Below the pieces are notes generated by a model, which was not told the origin of the DNA, made no database searches, and saw nothing but the letters and a program-made list of their open reading frames with translations. From contig NZ_AXWV01000027.1 of assembly GCF_000482845.1 (NCBI RefSeq), positions 1 through 53,174 of the forward strand: a DNA stretch of 53,174 nucleotides, given 5' to 3'. Shown in pieces: positions 10,163 through 19,206 of this stretch. The stretch comes from Anaerobiospirillum succiniciproducens DSM 6400. GTDB lineage: Bacteria > Pseudomonadota > Gammaproteobacteria > Enterobacterales > Succinivibrionaceae. The position numbers were made by a program, and so were the translations under genes. How positions within the stretch are numbered: position 1 is the stretch's first letter; every line of letters starts with the position of its first letter.

Positions 10163-10245
10163 TACCCAGTACACTTCACTACCCAGTACACTGTACGTCC
10201 CCTGTATCCTGCACTTACGCAGTACAATGCACTTACCCTGTACTA
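10163..10245. repeat. four copies of TAC(C/G)C(A/T)GTAC
   Basis: Copies start at 10163, 10180, 10216 and 10234. The motif is partly self-complementary (GTAC). Confidence 0.7.
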
Positions 10246-10326
10246 TGTAAAAGCTACGTGCACTTCACAAACGCAGGCATCAGCTAAAGATAAGCGCAAA
10301 ACTCTCGCACCTCACTAGCGCATCGA

Positions 10327-10475
10327 GATCAACTCTAATCACCAAGATCACTAACCCACATAAAATAGCAGGATCACCGCTCCTACCAAGATCAGGTGCT
10401 ACTGCCAAGATCACCAACCCGTATGAAATAACTAAGATCACCAGCAACCCAAGCTTAAGCGCAATTGCCAGGATC
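10327..10475. repeat. GATC cluster 1 (AAGATCACC-type repeat)
   Basis: GATC occurs at 10327, 10346, 10372, 10390, 10409, 10436 and 10472, seven times in 149 bp against an expectation of about one per 256 bp. Most copies sit in an A(A/G)GATCA context. Confidence 0.85.
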
Positions 10476-10925
10476 ATTAGCCAAAACAAAGCATCTGTCT
10501 TGGTCATGCGGACTAGCTTTGGCTGGCAGCACCGGTGGCTCTAGCATCAGCATGTTAAGATTTGAACACTATGCGAAACAGCGCCCGCTCAGAGCAATGG
10601 TAAGTTTGTTGATCCTTTTAGAACTGCCATTGGCCGTGATTGATGCTTGCATGAAAAGATTAAAGCGATACCTTAAGTAATTAATTGACTTGCATGCCAT
10701 ATGAAAAAGGACACACTCATATCGCTTATGAGCAGCTTGTTGTATAAGCTTATTAATCGATCTTGCTTGATTGATAGCATGCAGTAGCTGTACTAAGATA
10801 CGGTTAGGCTTGATTGCTCTATAAATATGGGCCTTGAGTGAGTGGCTAAACCTGTGGCCTACACTAGGAACCCCACATTTGCGTACATCTTCAACTGTAG
10901 TTCTACTCTTCACAGAGGTGTTCTT

Positions 10926-11837
10926 ATGCAAGATTTCCGTCTTAAGGTTTTTTATGCAGCCGCAAAGAACCTCTCTTTTACTCTTGCAGCTCAAGAACTG
11001 TATATATCTCAGCCTGCTGTTACTAGGCATATCAAAATTCTAGAAGATGAATACCAAGTCATGCTTTTTGAGCGCAATGGCAATAGCCTTGAGCTTACAT
11101 ATGCAGGCAAACTTATGCTGCAGCATGTTGAGCGTATCTTGCATGAGTACCATAAACTTGAGTATGACATGCATCTTTTGAACAACGTGCATGTTGGACA
11201 GCTACGCTTAGGCGCAAGTACCACTATCTCTCAGTATGTGCTACCACCATATCTAGCCAAATTTATTGAGAGCTTTCCTCAGGCAGATATCTCGCTTATT
11301 AATGGCAACTCACGCTTTATTGAGCATTCATTAGACGAGCATAATATCGACTTAGGATTGATTGAAGGTGTTACCCGTCTGCCTATGCTTACCTACACCC
11401 CATTTTTAGAAGATGAGCTCATCATCCTTACTGGTAGCAATAACTCCATTGCTAAGAAAGGCAAGTTAAGTGTAGAAGAATTTAAGCGCTTGCCTATTGT
11501 GTTACGTGAGCGTGGTAGTGGCACCTTAGACTACATAGAAAAAGACTTACAAGCATTGAATATTAAGTTTTCTGAACTCAATATCCGTATGTACTTAGGT
11601 AGTACCGAAGCTATCAAGCTTTTTATGCAGAACTCAGAATGTCTCTGCATCTTGTCAAAATCCGCTGTAAAGCGAGAGCTAGAACAAGGCATTCTTACTC
11701 ATTTGACTGTTGATAATCTTACTTTTAAGCGCACCTTCTGTTTTGTCCGTACCCAAGGGCCACAAAGCCCACTAGTCGATCGCTTTATCACCTTCATTCA
11801 GCAGAGTATGAGCAATCAAAAAGCCGCATCCAACTAG
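10926..11837 (+). CDS. LysR-family transcriptional regulator
   Basis: This is a DNA-binding regulator of about 303 aa. The N-terminal winged helix-turn-helix (FYAAAKNLSFTLAAQELYIS, then QPAVTRHIKILEDE) covers residues 6-45. A substrate-binding domain of the type-2 periplasmic fold follows (about 90-300). I chose the ATG at 10926 because AGAGGTG lies just upstream and the family starts with this segment; the longer frame from 10842 adds unrelated residues. The next gene is a YeiH-type membrane protein in the same direction, 439 bp on. In enterobacteria the LysR gene yeiE neighbours yeiH, so it is probably that gene's regulator. Sites of the LysR type occur at 12064-12085. Confidence 0.92.
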   Translation: MQDFRLKVFYAAAKNLSFTLAAQELYISQPAVTRHIKILEDEYQVMLFERNGNSLELTYAGKLMLQHVERILHEYHKLEYDMHLLNNVHVGQLRLGASTTISQYVLPPYLAKFIESFPQADISLINGNSRFIEHSLDEHNIDLGLIEGVTRLPMLTYTPFLEDELIILTGSNNSIAKKGKLSVEEFKRLPIVLRERGSGTLDYIEKDLQALNIKFSELNIRMYLGSTEAIKLFMQNSECLCILSKSAVKRELEQGILTHLTVDNLTFKRTFCFVRTQGPQSPLVDRFITFIQQSMSNQKAASN

Positions 11838-12276
11838 CAAAGAAGCTTAACTCAAGAACCAATTGCCAACTTATTCAAGACTTACATACACAGCCACTAA
11901 TCACTACTACAGCCGTCTATAAAGGCAAGTGGGCTTGTTAAAAGTTAAACAACACCTTTAACAAAGCACCAATCATCCCATTAAATCCCCATAGCTTCCT
12001 CATAACAAGCATTTATAGGAAACTTAATGCATGCCAGACCAATACGTGCAACTTCTTTGTTGTGGTTATAACATTTGGTTATAACTTATACAAAAATGAT
12101 AGTGGCGTGTTAGAGGTACTGAGAGTATCTTATAAGCCGTTGAACAGAGCAATGCATACAAAACAATAATGTACATGGTTATCTTGCTCCATGCCGTTCT
12201 TGTCAGTTTACTGCATAACGAAAATTAATCGTAATACTCTGCTTATTGATTTTGGTCAACTTAGTATCGAGACAGC
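11838..12276. other. LysR-yeiH intergenic region
   Basis: It holds the double GTTATAAC palindrome (12064-12085). No terminator after the LysR gene and no other gene is apparent. Confidence 0.5.
12064..12085. promoter_or_regulatory. candidate LysR operator upstream of yeiH
   Basis: The palindrome GTTATAAC occurs twice (12065-12072, 12078-12085), 13 bp apart. Together the copies create the inverted repeat ATAAC-N5-GTTAT, which fits a LysR-type T-N11-A box. Confidence 0.45.
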
Positions 12277-13374
12277 ATGTTTACAAAAGCAAATAGAGCC
12301 AATACTTCTCATGGCCTCTTACTCATCATCTTATTCTCCATGGCAGCCTTCTACCTCTCAGAACTTGAGTGGGTCAAGAGCATGAGATTAAGTCCACTCA
12401 TCGTAGGTATCATCTTAGGCACCATCTACGCAAACTCTTTACGTAAAAAACTCCCAGAAGATTGGGTTCCTGGCATTCGTTTTTGTACTAAGCAGATTCT
12501 TCGCACTGGCATTGTTCTGTACGGCTTCCGTCTTACTTTATCTGACGTATATGCTGTAGGCCTTCCTGCCGTAATCGTTGATGCCATCATTGTAGTAGTC
12601 ACCTTAAGCCTTGGTATATTCCTCGGCAAAATCTTAAAAATGGACTCGCAGACTGCTCTTATGACAGCAACTGGTAGCTCTATTTGTGGTGCAGCCGCAG
12701 TATTAGGCGCAGAGTCTGTAGTTAAGTGCCCAAGCCATAAAACAGCAGTCGCCGTCTCAACTGTGGTGATCTTTGGCACTATTGCTATGTTCCTATATCC
12801 AATTATGTATCGTTACGGTTTACTCGATAACTTAGGCGATATGGGTACAGCTATCTACACTGGCGCTACTTTACATGAGGTTGCCCACGTAGCTGCAGCT
12901 GGTAACGCAATGGATCCAAATGACTCTCTTGGCATTGCTGCCACAGCTACCATCACTAAGATGATTCGTGTGATGATGCTTGCCCCAGTACTCATTGTGT
13001 TCTCAATCTTGCTCTCTTATGCAGCTAAGAAAAAAGCACAAAGCTCTAACGGTTTAGCAACACAAAACCATGAGCGCGGCAAAATCACTATCCCATACTT
13101 TGCAATTGGCTTTATTGCTGTAATCGCCTTAAACACCATGCTCCAGCAGTTCACTGGTGCCCCAACAGTTAAGGATATTCCTTTAAACGGCACCATTGAG
13201 TATATCGATACCTTTTTACTTACCATGGCAATGACTGCCCTAGGTACCGATACTAGTCTCGATAAGTTTAAGCAGGCAGGTGCTAAGCCATTCTTACTTG
13301 CCTCACTACTCTTTGTTTGGCTTTTAGTTGGAGGTTACTTCTTATCTCTGTATATCCCACAGATATTAGCCTAG
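12277..13374 (+). CDS. yeiH: YeiH/UPF0324 family inner-membrane protein
   Basis: The product is a 365-aa polytopic protein (about ten membrane segments) of the YeiH family, also described as putative sulfate exporters. Family markers visible are SPLIVGIILG near 38, GSSICGAAAVLGAESV near 131 and GATLHEVAHVAAAG near 197. A hydrophilic loop lies at about 248-270. The chosen ATG gives an N terminus like family members, but the ribosome binding site is weak (GAGA). The adjacent LysR gene supports regulated expression. The substrate is unproven; sulfur-compound export is only suggested for the family. No sulfur metabolism gene is nearby. Confidence 0.88.
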   Translation: MFTKANRANTSHGLLLIILFSMAAFYLSELEWVKSMRLSPLIVGIILGTIYANSLRKKLPEDWVPGIRFCTKQILRTGIVLYGFRLTLSDVYAVGLPAVIVDAIIVVVTLSLGIFLGKILKMDSQTALMTATGSSICGAAAVLGAESVVKCPSHKTAVAVSTVVIFGTIAMFLYPIMYRYGLLDNLGDMGTAIYTGATLHEVAHVAAAGNAMDPNDSLGIAATATITKMIRVMMLAPVLIVFSILLSYAAKKKAQSSNGLATQNHERGKITIPYFAIGFIAVIALNTMLQQFTGAPTVKDIPLNGTIEYIDTFLLTMAMTALGTDTSLDKFKQAGAKPFLLASLLFVWLLVGGYFLSLYIPQILA

Positions 13375-13390
13375 CCATCCACACGCAACT

Positions 13391-13417
13391 TTAGGGTATT
13401 TAGACCAAATACCTAAA
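13391..13417 (+). terminator. hairpin after yeiH
   Basis: TTTAGGGTATTT pairs with AAATACCTAAA (one bulge) around AGACC. There is no T-run, so termination is uncertain. Confidence 0.35.
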
Positions 13418-13839
13418 ACTACATCATATTTGTTAGCGTCTCAGTTTGCGCATATCCATCAGCTTTAAAGAGATTGTTACAAAATTTTTAAACAAAACTC
13501 TTAACAGCAAGATGCACTGAGACGTTAATAAGTGAGTCGAGCACTGAGCCCAAATAACTCTATTTTTCTAAATACAAAGCGCTCACAGACTCTCAAGCAA
13601 CAGTTCCTATCTGAGTCTAAAGCACTACAGCGACAAAACTATCCAAGTCCTAATGAGCTACTCAATAAGAACTAAATAAGTGCCATCGCCAAGAAAATGC
13701 CTAGCCGCATCTTCTACGCCATCGCGCACTAAGAAGTCATAAATATTTTTCCAATTCCATGTACTGTATGCCGTTGTGTTTGACAGCGGCTTTCCTAGTG
13801 CCTCATCCCTTCAAAAGTCCAATCCACACCGCTCCTAAC

Positions 13840-13875
13840 AAACAAGCCCTCCCGAGCAAACAAGCCATCCCAAGC
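13840..13875. repeat. 18-bp tandem duplication
   Basis: AAACAAGCCCTCCCGAGC is followed directly by AAACAAGCCATCCCAAGC, with two mismatches. Confidence 0.8.
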
Positions 13876-13948
13876 AAACGGCTTTTTCAAAGCAAAAATC
13901 TTAAGCGCAACTTCCTCTACTCATCTACACATGATTGCAATATCAAAA

Positions 13949-14000
13949 GATCAAAAGCTCACAAGATCTGATCAGCTAAAGAGCTGAGGATCTAAGGATC
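13949..14000. repeat. GATC cluster 3
   Basis: GATC occurs at 13949, 13965, 13970, 13989 and 13997. Confidence 0.7.
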
Positions 14001-14282
14001 ATAGCCACACATTCAGCGCCTACAAATCACCATACTTGCGTAAACCGTTTCACGAACTATTGAAAAAACACAGCCTTAAGCATCGACTAATGCACTACTG
14101 TAGTGAAAAGCACTTTGACTTAAGAACCATCATCTAAAAAATATAGACTTGAGCCATTAGATTAATAACTACGTGTAATGCTTACTTATTGTACTCAAAG
14201 ATAGATTTGACCTTGCTCACGCTTGACACTGCAAGCTCCGCTCTATTGCGTAAACTATTAGCAATAATGCTAAAATGTAAGC

Positions 14283-14374
14283 TCGAACCGTATACCTTAA
14301 GGTGGTTGCGTTGATAGCAGATAACAGCTCCGCAGCCGTGGGATAGACTTTAAGGATACGGTTCTACTTTTTTT
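14283..14374 (+). ncRNA. candidate small RNA, about 90 nt, rod-shaped
   Basis: An extended -10 element (TGC-TAAAAT, 14268-14276) sits directly upstream. The RNA would begin with GAACCGTATACCTTAA (14285-14300), which pairs with TTAAGGATACGGTTC (14350-14364) apart from one bulged A. Inside, GGTTGCG (14304-14310) pairs with CGCAGCC (14331-14337). Seven T (14368-14374) end it. The closing stem therefore doubles as the terminator. It does not contain the SRP GGAA-loop signature or other motifs I recognise. Confidence 0.6.
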
Positions 14375-14767
14375 AGCCATCCCAAAATGCATACTCTTAA
14401 GGTGCTTACAAAAAGCTTTTGTACAGCACGACAGCACGCCCTACCTTGCTCTAACTTTTTAGCATCAACTTAGCATGCACCCATCAACAGAGCTCTTTTC
14501 TCTGCTAATTGCTCTTAAATTATTGAAAGTCCCTGCATTTATCGTTAACAATAAGCCAACCATCCCCTGAAAATCAGCTTATGTAGCTTAAAGCTCATCC
14601 AAAGATTGCAAGCATCTTCTCACTTATTGCATCAGATAAGCTAAGAGGATTCGACAAAATCGCAATTGATTGTATTATGTGTCTTTCATTAGCTTATAAC
14701 CAGGCTAAGTATTTTCGTATAAGCTAAACACGTTCTAGTACTTTTACTTATTTCGTCTTAAAAAAAT
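14375..14767. other. spacer between the sRNA candidate and the lipoprotein-like gene
   Basis: AT-rich sequence; I see no gene or clear promoter. Confidence 0.4.
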
Positions 14768-15250
14768 ATGAAGAAGCTCTTCTCTCTTTTTAATGTCTGT
14801 CTGTTTGCCGCTGCTGCGCTGTTTAACTCTGCATGTAACTCACTGCCAGAGGGCGCAACTGCACCTAAACTTAAGATTGAAAGTCTAGCCTTAAGTCGCC
14901 AGGACAATAATCCAGTTTTCATCATTGCCTATACTCTGCAGCATGCCTCACCAGAGCCACTGCCAATTATTGGAATCAGCGCTGATGTGTTCATCAAAGA
15001 AGATAAGGTAGCTACCTTACATGAGGAGTATAAGAATAAGACCTTAGAACCTAATAAGCTTGAGCGTTTTGAGCTCGTTGTTCCTGCAAACTTAATGGGC
15101 TCTGCAGGCGCTGATTCTCTTGTAAACAATACCTTAATCATGCTGCAAGGTTCATGCGCTCTTACTGTCAGCGTAACCGATGATACTGAACTCAACTCTT
15201 TCAACCCAGTATCCTCATACCAAGGCCTTGTTAAGGTAATCAAAGAGTAA
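14768..15250 (+). CDS. putative exported lipoprotein with a LEA14/WHy-like domain
   Basis: The product is 160 aa and not recognised by name. A signal peptide (MKKLF..., hydrophobic to about 22) ends at Cys23 in the context FNSAC; the Asn at -3 makes this a weak lipobox. The mature part (about 34-150) has alternating beta-type segments: LKIESLALSRQD, FIIAYTLQH, LPIIGISADVFI, LEPNKLERFELVVP. This pattern resembles LEA14/WHy beta-sandwich lipoproteins. That resemblance is my inference from pattern, not from a search. There is no clear ribosome binding site before the ATG. The next gene also encodes an envelope protein, 160 bp on. Confidence 0.75.
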   Translation: MKKLFSLFNVCLFAAAALFNSACNSLPEGATAPKLKIESLALSRQDNNPVFIIAYTLQHASPEPLPIIGISADVFIKEDKVATLHEEYKNKTLEPNKLERFELVVPANLMGSAGADSLVNNTLIMLQGSCALTVSVTDDTELNSFNPVSSYQGLVKVIKE

Positions 15251-15410
15251 TTAGCAACTCCTTAATCAGGTTTAAAAAATGACAAGTCCAACTTAGTCAT
15301 TTTGAGCAAGATACTCGAGTTTTTGTGTGTTCATGAGTAGACTTAGCATGTGTTCATCTGCTGAGCCTCATGCTACTTTGTACTGTGAACCAAACTAAGG
15401 AATCCAGATA

Positions 15411-16166
15411 ATGGCTTTCACTTTCACTCAGTCCTTTGATCCACGCATTGGCACAATGCAGAAGATCTTTGGCGTGATCTATGTTCTTATCACCCTAGTT
15501 GCTATTTCACTAGCTTTCTATGTTCGTTCTCTAGGCCAGGATGGTTATTTACAGTTCTTCATGGCAGCCTTATTTGGCATTATGGCCCTGAAGTCTTTTT
15601 ACATCTCCAACCGCGTCAAGAACCTCTTAAAAAATGGCGTTTACTTTAAGGCTAAGGTAGATTCAGTTGAGGCTGTTCGCGGCATCACCGTAATCAAGGG
15701 TATTGTTGAGATCCCTGACTTTGGTCCTATCTATATCGAGTCACGTTTAGCTGGCGAAACTCCTGCCCGTGAATTACAGCGTTACTTAGATGAGCGCAAG
15801 CAAGAGTTCTTACCTGCTTTAGTAGTTGGTGCTCAAGGCAAACATCCACGTGGCATGTTCACCATCAAGTGCAAGAATGGTCATCTTGATGAGTCTAGCG
15901 CCGAGCTTCAAGATGAGAACGCTCAAAAGTCAGCTGATGCTGCCACCACTCAAGCTACTGAAACCTCCCAAACCCCATCAGCCGAAACTGCACAGGCAGC
16001 TGATAATGAGCCAGCAAACTCCGATGCTGAGCCAAAGGCAGAATCAGAAAATAACGCATCTGAGCAAAAGACTGAGTCTGAGACAAAGACTGACGCCGAA
16101 GATAGCGTATCTGAGCCAAAGCTAGAGGCTAAGGCACAAGATAGCGAGCAACCAAAGAAAGACTAA
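15411..16166 (+). CDS. membrane protein of unknown function with acidic C-terminal tail
   Basis: The product is 251 aa. Two membrane segments lie at about 17-37 and 46-66, separated by a very short loop (RSLGQDGYL). A soluble region of about 70-165 looks like a compact beta domain (YFKAKVDSVEAVRGITVIKG, FGPIYIESRLAG). The last 80 or so residues are low-complexity and rich in Glu, Ala, Asp, Ser and Thr, with repeated SE-K(T/A)E-like units. I do not recognise the family. GGAAT-type spacing before the ATG gives a modest ribosome binding site (AAGGAATCC). A terminator follows at 16297. Confidence 0.8.
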   Translation: MAFTFTQSFDPRIGTMQKIFGVIYVLITLVAISLAFYVRSLGQDGYLQFFMAALFGIMALKSFYISNRVKNLLKNGVYFKAKVDSVEAVRGITVIKGIVEIPDFGPIYIESRLAGETPARELQRYLDERKQEFLPALVVGAQGKHPRGMFTIKCKNGHLDESSAELQDENAQKSADAATTQATETSQTPSAETAQAADNEPANSDAEPKAESENNASEQKTESETKTDAEDSVSEPKLEAKAQDSEQPKKD

Positions 16167-16296
16167 ATCACGGTTGCAAGCTCTAAACTACAGCAGATAT
16201 TAAGAGCCTACTAAATTGTCCTGCACTTAGCTTTTGCCTCTAGATGTGCACTGTATAGGTTCTTATATTGCTTATAAAACATCATTACCCATGATA

Positions 16297-16320
16297 AGCG
16301 AACCCTATGGTTCGCTTTTT
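16297..16320 (+). terminator. intrinsic terminator
   Basis: AGCGAACC (16297-16304), a CTAT loop, GGTTCGCT (16309-16316), then a T-run. Confidence 0.85.
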
Positions 16321-16486
16321 ACTTGCATAGTTGCACTTGCTTGCATATCATGGATGCTTATATTTTTGGGGTTTTCCTTAGAAATACTATATAGAGGCTC
16401 AGGCTTTAGCTGTCTAGCGCTAAGACAACGCTAGCACTTAGTATCTGCCTTAATAGCCTTCGTGAATTTTACTTAGGAGCACATCA

Positions 16487-17887
16487 ATGTCTCTTGTCTC
16501 TATCAAAGAGGTCTTGAACCATCAATGCACCATCGGTAGCACCATTACCGTTGGTGGCTGGATCCGTACCCGTCGTGATTCTAAAGCTGGCTTTTCATTC
16601 TTAGCAGTAAATGATGGCTCCTGCTTCAATAATCTTCAGGTCGTAGCTCCTGCAGATTTAGACAACTACGAATCTGAAATCTTAAAGCTCACTACCTCAT
16701 GCTCAGTTATCGTTGAGGGTGAGTTAGTTGAGTCTCAAGGCCAAGGTCAGTCTGTTGAAGTTAAGGCAACTAAGGTTCAGGTATTAGGCTTCGTTGAGGA
16801 TCCTGACACCTATCCTATGTCTGCTAAGCGCCACTCTGTTGAGTACTTACGTGAGTATGCACACTTACGTCCTCGTACCAACTTAATGGGCGCTGTAATG
16901 CGTATCCGTAACTCTCTTGCTTATGCACTGCACTCATTCTTCCAAGAGCGCGGCTTTATGTGGGTTTCAACTCCACTCATTACCGCCTCTGACTGTGAAG
17001 GTGCAGGTGAGATGTTCACCGTTACTAACTTCGACCTCGATAACCTGCCAAAGAACGATCAAGGTAAAGTTGATTACTCACAGGACTTCTTCGGTAAGCA
17101 CTCTTACTTAACTGTATCTGGTCAGTTAAACGTTGAAACCTATGCTTGCGCATTTAGCAAGGTATACACCTTCGGCCCAACTTTCCGTGCAGAGGACTCT
17201 AACACCTCACGTCACTTAGCCGAGTTCTGGATGCTTGAGCCTGAAATGGCCTTTACCGATTTAGACGATTGCGCCAAGGTAGCTGAGGACATGCTCAAGT
17301 ACGTCTTCAAGCGCATCTTAACTGAGCGTGCCGATGACATGGCTTTCATTGCTGAGCGTGTCGACAAGGACGCTATCAACCGCTTAGAGAAGTTCATCAA
17401 TGCTGACTTTGCTCAGGTTGATTACACCGACGCTGTTGAGATCTTAAAGACCTGCGGTAAGAAGTTTGAGTACCCTGTAGAGTGGGGTATCGATCTGCAA
17501 TCCGAGCACGAGCGTTACCTTGCTGAAGAGCACTTTAAGTCCCCTGTAGTTGTTAAGAACTATCCTAAGGACATCAAGGCTTTCTACATGCGTCAGAACG
17601 ACGATGGCAAGACCGTAGCTGCAATGGACGTTTTAGCCCCTGGCATCGGCGAGATCATCGGTGGTTCTCAGCGTGAAGACCGCTTAGAGCTGTTAGATAA
17701 GCGTATGGAAGAGATGGGCCTTAGCAAGGAGTCTTACTACTGGTACCGCGACCTGCGTCGTTATGGTTCCGTACCACACTCAGGCTTCGGCTTAGGCTTC
17801 GAGCGCTTAATCGTATACATCACTGGTGTTGGTAACGTACGTGACGCAATTCCATTCCCACGTACTCCACGCAACGCTGACTTCTAA
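16487..17887 (+). CDS. asnS: asparaginyl-tRNA synthetase
   Basis: This class II synthetase charges tRNA-Asn. Its 466 aa equal the E. coli enzyme length. The N-terminal OB-fold anticodon-binding domain covers about 1-105 ([22 protein letters not shown]). The catalytic domain shows class II motif 2 near 232 ([21 protein letters not shown] region) and motif 3 near 436 (GFGLGFERL). The ATG follows TTAGGAGCACATCA. The gene stands alone, with its own terminator. Because the organism has AsnRS, it need not make Asn-tRNA by transamidation. Confidence 0.98.
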   Translation: MSLVSIKEVLNHQCTIGSTITVGGWIRTRRDSKAGFSFLAVNDGSCFNNLQVVAPADLDNYESEILKLTTSCSVIVEGELVESQGQGQSVEVKATKVQVLGFVEDPDTYPMSAKRHSVEYLREYAHLRPRTNLMGAVMRIRNSLAYALHSFFQERGFMWVSTPLITASDCEGAGEMFTVTNFDLDNLPKNDQGKVDYSQDFFGKHSYLTVSGQLNVETYACAFSKVYTFGPTFRAEDSNTSRHLAEFWMLEPEMAFTDLDDCAKVAEDMLKYVFKRILTERADDMAFIAERVDKDAINRLEKFINADFAQVDYTDAVEILKTCGKKFEYPVEWGIDLQSEHERYLAEEHFKSPVVVKNYPKDIKAFYMRQNDDGKTVAAMDVLAPGIGEIIGGSQREDRLELLDKRMEEMGLSKESYYWYRDLRRYGSVPHSGFGLGFERLIVYITGVGNVRDAIPFPRTPRNADF

Positions 17888-17943
17888 TTTATAGAAATCA
17901 ATTTTTCTAGAGCATAAGCAGCCTCATCGCTGCTAAATTCCTT

Positions 17944-17976
17944 AAGGCCCTGCAGCTTTTGCTTCAGGGCCTTTTT
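17944..17976 (+). terminator. terminator of asnS
   Basis: AAGGCCCTG (17944-17952) pairs with CAGGGCCTT (17965-17973), followed by TTT. Confidence 0.85.
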
Positions 17977-18121
17977 CACTCCTAGCTACAAAGCCCAAAA
18001 TACTGTAAACGTAACTGTCTATAAAACATAAGTAATGCACGAGCATAAATCAGTAAAAACAGATAAATAAGCCCTCATAACTAACAAACATTCATCACCA
18101 AAATTAATGTTCGTTTAGTAC

Positions 18122-18148
18122 TAAGGCTACACAGTGCCCAGCCCGTTA
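18122..18148 (+). promoter_or_regulatory. tentative sigma28-like flagellin promoter
   Basis: TAAG (18122-18125), 15 bp, then GCCCGTTA (18141-18148) is a partial match to TAAA-N15-GCCGATAA. It lies about 105 bp before the first flagellin, in a spacer (17977-18254) with nothing else clear. Confidence 0.3.
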
Positions 18149-18254
18149 GAATGGTTAGAAGAGCTCGATTCAAGCTCCACCAGAATTTATATGCCACGTG
18201 CCAATACTTCACAGGTATGAGTGCTCGTAGCAGTACTTAGTTGAGGTAGATAAA

Positions 18255-19190
18255 ATGGCAGTATATGTAAATACAAACTACAGCGCCCTTCAGGGTCAGC
18301 GCTACTTAGGCAACGTCCAGAACCAGCTGACTACCACATACCAAAGATTATCCAGCGGTATGCGTATTAACAGCGCTAAAGATGACGCTGCCGGCCTCCA
18401 GATCGCCGATCGTTTAACCAGCCAAATCAACGGCCTCAACCAGGGTAACCGCAACGCCTCCGACGGTATTGCATTAGCTCAGACTGCTGAGGCAGGCATG
18501 GACGAGATCTCAGGCATGCTCCAAAAGATCCGTACCTTAGCTGTTCAGGCTGCTAACGGCACCAACACAGCTGACGACAAGGCAGCTCTTTCAAAAGAAG
18601 CAAGTGCTTTAGCTAATGAGATTACTCGTATTGCTAATCAGACAACATTTGCAGGCAAGAAGATCTTAGCAGGTCAGCAAGAAAACACCGACACCATCTT
18701 CTCTAAGGCTGCAACTGCAGATAAGAGCAAAGCAGGTACAATAACTCTGCAAGTGGGCTCCAATAAGGGCGATACCATTGCGTTCCAAATCGACAACATG
18801 AAGTTCTCAATTGCATCTAATCGAGCAGACGGTAACTTTAAGCTTGATGGTCAAAACAACGCAGTTGTTGAGATTAAGAATAACAATATTGCTTTCCTCT
18901 TCTCTAAGGCTGACGCATCATTAGTAATCTCTCACATGGATAAAATGATTGCTGATGTAGATGGATTACGTGCCAACTTAGGTGCCATCCAAAATCGTCT
19001 TGAGAGCTCTATCCGCAACCAGTCTAACGTCGCTGCTAACGAGGCTGATGCTCGCTCACGTATTCGTGACGCTGACTTTGCTGAAGAGTCTGCTAACCTT
19101 TCACAGCAGTCAATCATTCAGCAGGCAGCTGCTTCCATGCTGATGCAGGCTAACACCCGTCCTCAGCTTGGCCTGAGCTTATTAGGTTAA
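18255..19190 (+). CDS. fliC: flagellin, first of three tandem copies
   Basis: This is a filament subunit of 311 aa. The N-terminal D0/D1 region (1-130) carries NTNYSALQGQRYLGNVQNQL and the LQKIRTLAVQA segment that matches the TLR5-recognised D1 motif of other flagellins. The C-terminal D0 region ends ARSRIRDADFAEESANLSQQ to LGLSLLG. The centre (about 135-235) is short and unique to this copy (TIFSKAATADKSKAG...), apart from the shared LQVGSNKGDTI. A likely ribosome binding site is GAGGTAGATAA. 16 nt separate its stop from the next copy. Confidence 0.95.
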   Translation: MAVYVNTNYSALQGQRYLGNVQNQLTTTYQRLSSGMRINSAKDDAAGLQIADRLTSQINGLNQGNRNASDGIALAQTAEAGMDEISGMLQKIRTLAVQAANGTNTADDKAALSKEASALANEITRIANQTTFAGKKILAGQQENTDTIFSKAATADKSKAGTITLQVGSNKGDTIAFQIDNMKFSIASNRADGNFKLDGQNNAVVEIKNNNIAFLFSKADASLVISHMDKMIADVDGLRANLGAIQNRLESSIRNQSNVAANEADARSRIRDADFAEESANLSQQSIIQQAAASMLMQANTRPQLGLSLLG

Positions 19191-19206
19191 TCGGAGGATC
19201 AGTACA

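Larger units (their letters stand above)
10094..10925. other. repeat-rich spacer upstream of the LysR gene
   Basis: It contains the TACCCAGTAC repeat (10163-10245) and the first GATC cluster (10327-10475). A minus-strand ORF of 75 codons over the cluster encodes a hydrophobic LVILVI-type peptide, which is simply the reading of the AAGATCACC repeat. It has no ribosome binding site. Confidence 0.55.
13418..14282. other. yeiH to sRNA spacer
   Basis: No credible gene is visible. An ORF at 13759-13971 owes its coding look to an 18-bp duplication (AAACAAGCC..., 13840-13857 and 13858-13875). Five GATC sites cluster at 13949-14000. Confidence 0.5.

Noticed and set aside
10280..10507. Small hydrophobic membrane protein (75 codons, minus strand)
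   Set aside because: Its LVILVI pattern is just the reading of the GATC repeat, and there is no ribosome binding site.
10569..11030. 153-codon minus-strand ORF overlapping the LysR start
   Set aside because: It is antisense to a well-supported LysR N terminus, its composition is not protein-like, and no ribosome binding site is seen.
13759..13971. 70-codon ORF with repeated KQA-PSK units
   Set aside because: The repeat comes from an 18-bp duplication in the DNA. There is no ribosome binding site.
14283..14374. 4.5S SRP RNA or retron msr-msd
   Set aside because: There is no GGAA tetraloop signature and no reverse transcriptase gene nearby.
18170..18254. Sigma54 promoter before the flagellins (GCCACGTGCCA)
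   Set aside because: Only a GGCAC-like half is present, on the wrong strand, and the TTGC element is missing.
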